Notes under the pieces: generated by a model
What the model was told of the DNA's origin: nothing
What the model saw: only the letters and a program-made list of their open reading frames with translations
The model's database searches: none
Assembly (NCBI RefSeq): GCF_029892785.1
Contig: NZ_JARXXA010000004.1
Location: 280,765 to 344,764, forward strand
Length of the DNA: 64,000 bases
Direction of reading: 5' to 3'
DNA from: Parabacteroides sp. PH5-46
GTDB taxonomy: Bacteria > Bacteroidota > Bacteroidia > Bacteroidales > Tannerellaceae
In this document: piece after piece, positions 63,212 through 64,000 of the stretch
Numbering within the stretch: position 1 is the stretch's first letter
Layout of the letters: each line of letters starts with the position of its first letter
Translations under genes and position numbers: made by a program

Positions 63212-63219
63212 CAAATGTA
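63212..63219 (-). promoter_or_regulatory. Promoter -7 box of the ABC/GntR operon
   Basis: The minus strand reads TACATTTG, matching TAnnTTTG, 40 nt before the ATPase ATG at 63171. Confidence 0.55.
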
Positions 63220-63382
63220 GGGTGTTTTTTTAAATAACCAAGCGTGTTAAGCTATTTTAACTTATAATGATTGTCTATCAGAGTTATATTGTTGCTGGAA
63301 ATACTTGGTGAAACAACAAAAAGAGTAGGATTACTGCCTGATTTTAAGCAAATAACGTCTTATTTTGTACGCTTATTTTTGG

Positions 63383-63468
63383 TTGCCGATATATATCGGC
63401 AAGCCTGCTGACAATTGTCGGCAGAATTGTTGATAGTTATCGGCAATATTGCCCATATATATCGGCAA
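63383..63468. repeat. Array of four 20-bp palindromes with 22-bp period
   Basis: Units start at 63383, 63405, 63427 and 63449. Unit 1, TTGCCGATATATATCGGCAA, is a perfect palindrome. Units 2 and 3 differ only at positions that would form G-U pairs in RNA, and unit 4 has one C-C mismatch. Two-base spacers (GC, AA, TA) separate them. The array lies about 160 bp upstream of the rRNA promoter. Confidence 0.9.
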
Positions 63469-63626
63469 CAAATAAAATTCGATGTTTTTTTGAGGGTAAG
63501 CCGCTTTTAAAAAAGTTTGTTTTGATTGTTTGCGTAAGAAGTGCAGTTCATTTTTCCTTATAGATAATAATATGTACGCGCAACATTTTTCCGGTTGCAT
63601 TTTTTCAGAAAAAAGTTGCAATAATA

Positions 63627-63658
63627 TTTGGAATATGCGAAGTGTTGTTTTACCTTTG
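63627..63658 (+). promoter_or_regulatory. rRNA operon promoter
   Basis: TTTG (63627-63630), 20 bp spacer, TACCTTTG (63651-63658): a full match to the Bacteroidota -33/-7 consensus. An AAAAAAG tract lies immediately upstream. It predicts a long pre-16S leader of about 250 nt. Confidence 0.8.
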
Positions 63659-63917
63659 CACCCGCGTTCGAGAAAAACGAGCGTTAGAAAAGAAGAGTTC
63701 TTTGAAAGATTTACATAACGACTAAAGTAGTACAAGGGAAGCATTGAGGATGCTTTTATTGTGTATATACATTGTATATATAGAGTGATAGTTTCTTAAT
63801 GTTTTTTATAGAATATGTAACAAGTGTATTAATTGACTTATACCGTTAATTTTTATATCAGATGTAACTACAATAATACGGTTCATGAGCTAAGGAAAAA
63901 AATAGAAAACAATTTTA
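63659..63917 (+). other. Pre-16S leader
   Basis: About 250 bp between the promoter and mature 16S, with no gene. It contains GAGTTCTTTGAAAGATTTACATA near 63690-63715, in the usual place of antitermination boxA-type signals, but I cannot confirm a boxA match. Confidence 0.5.
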
Positions 63918-64000
63918 ACAACGAAGAGTTTGATCCTGGCTCAGGATGAACGCTAGCGACAGGCTTAACACATGCAAGTCGAGGGGCAGCGGGGGCTAGC
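63918..64000 (+). rRNA. rrs: 16S ribosomal RNA (5' end only)
   Basis: AGAGTTTGATCCTGGCTCAG (63925-63944) is the universal 16S 5' sequence. The following bases, up to ACACATGCAAGTCGAGGGG, are of Bacteroidales type (GACAGGCTTAACACATGC). The mature 5' end is placed at 63918 by alignment to E. coli numbering. The gene continues beyond the window. Confidence 0.97.

Noticed and set aside
63373..63744. 123-codon open frame on the minus strand before the rRNA operon
   Set aside because: Runs through the rRNA promoter and the palindrome array; the repeated peptide LPIY-GN is only the array translated.

Overview
The window looks like a chromosome segment from a Bacteroidales bacterium, most likely Parabacteroides-like (Tannerellaceae). 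The evidence is SusC/SusD pairs, a hybrid two-component (HTCS) regulator, a short 286-residue RpoD, many lipoproteins with Bacteroidota-type lipoboxes, recurrent promoter -7 boxes of the form TAnnTTTG, and the first 83 bases of a 16S rRNA gene at the right end. Genus level is an inference from a few 16S bases and overall style.

Layout. 1-2163: 3'-truncated (by the window edge) GH3 glycosidase with a PA14 insert. 2.3-12.6 kb: mostly housekeeping (trmD, pheT, yebC-family, cinA, tsaD), with a lipoprotein, a VOC protein, an ORF6N protein, and a CotH-family lipoprotein gene broken by one in-frame TGA. 12.7-22.3 kb: a TamB-like gene (apparently with an ATT start) convergent with a four-gene operon of two tandem TlpA-like lipoproteins, an AsmA-family protein and a small membrane protein. 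22.5-24.5 kb: a DUF4143 ATPase and about 650 bp without genes. 24.5-41.4 kb: a polysaccharide-utilisation locus, read as arabinan-directed: leftward susC-susD-surface glycan-binding protein-GH43, an HTCS regulator, and rightward GH43-GH51. 41.6-50.7 kb: pfp, ribE, nitroreductase, YihY-family protein, RNase P RNA, DegP-type protease, rpoD, GH125. 50.8-58.9 kb: a DMT transporter, then two more arabinan-type enzymes (a divergent GH51-like protein with a coiled-coil insert and a GH43-GH51 fusion) and a patatin-like protein. 58.9-63.2 kb: cardiolipin synthase, a frameshifted small secreted-protein gene, and an ABC-transporter/GntR operon. 63.2-64 kb: rRNA operon promoter region and 16S start.

How the parts work together. 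SusC/SusD and the glycan-binding lipoprotein should capture arabino-oligosaccharides at the surface, the GH43 lipoproteins cut the chain, and GH51 enzymes release arabinose. The HTCS flanked by both operons should sense the oligosaccharide. Upstream of both target operons is the same operator: two TCCAC half-sites exactly 21 bp apart, with exactly 20 nt between the proximal half-site and the -7 box. This is the clearest regulatory logic in the window.

Most unusual structure. A family of 22-bp-period palindromic repeats (CANNTG plus TAGAAC-N4-GTTCAA-type units, bounded by GTCCCACA/TGTGGGAC) occurs at three intergenic sites with 3, 1 and 3 units. A second array, different in sequence but with the same 22-bp period (four 20-bp palindromes), lies upstream of the rRNA promoter. 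I do not recognise either as a described element.
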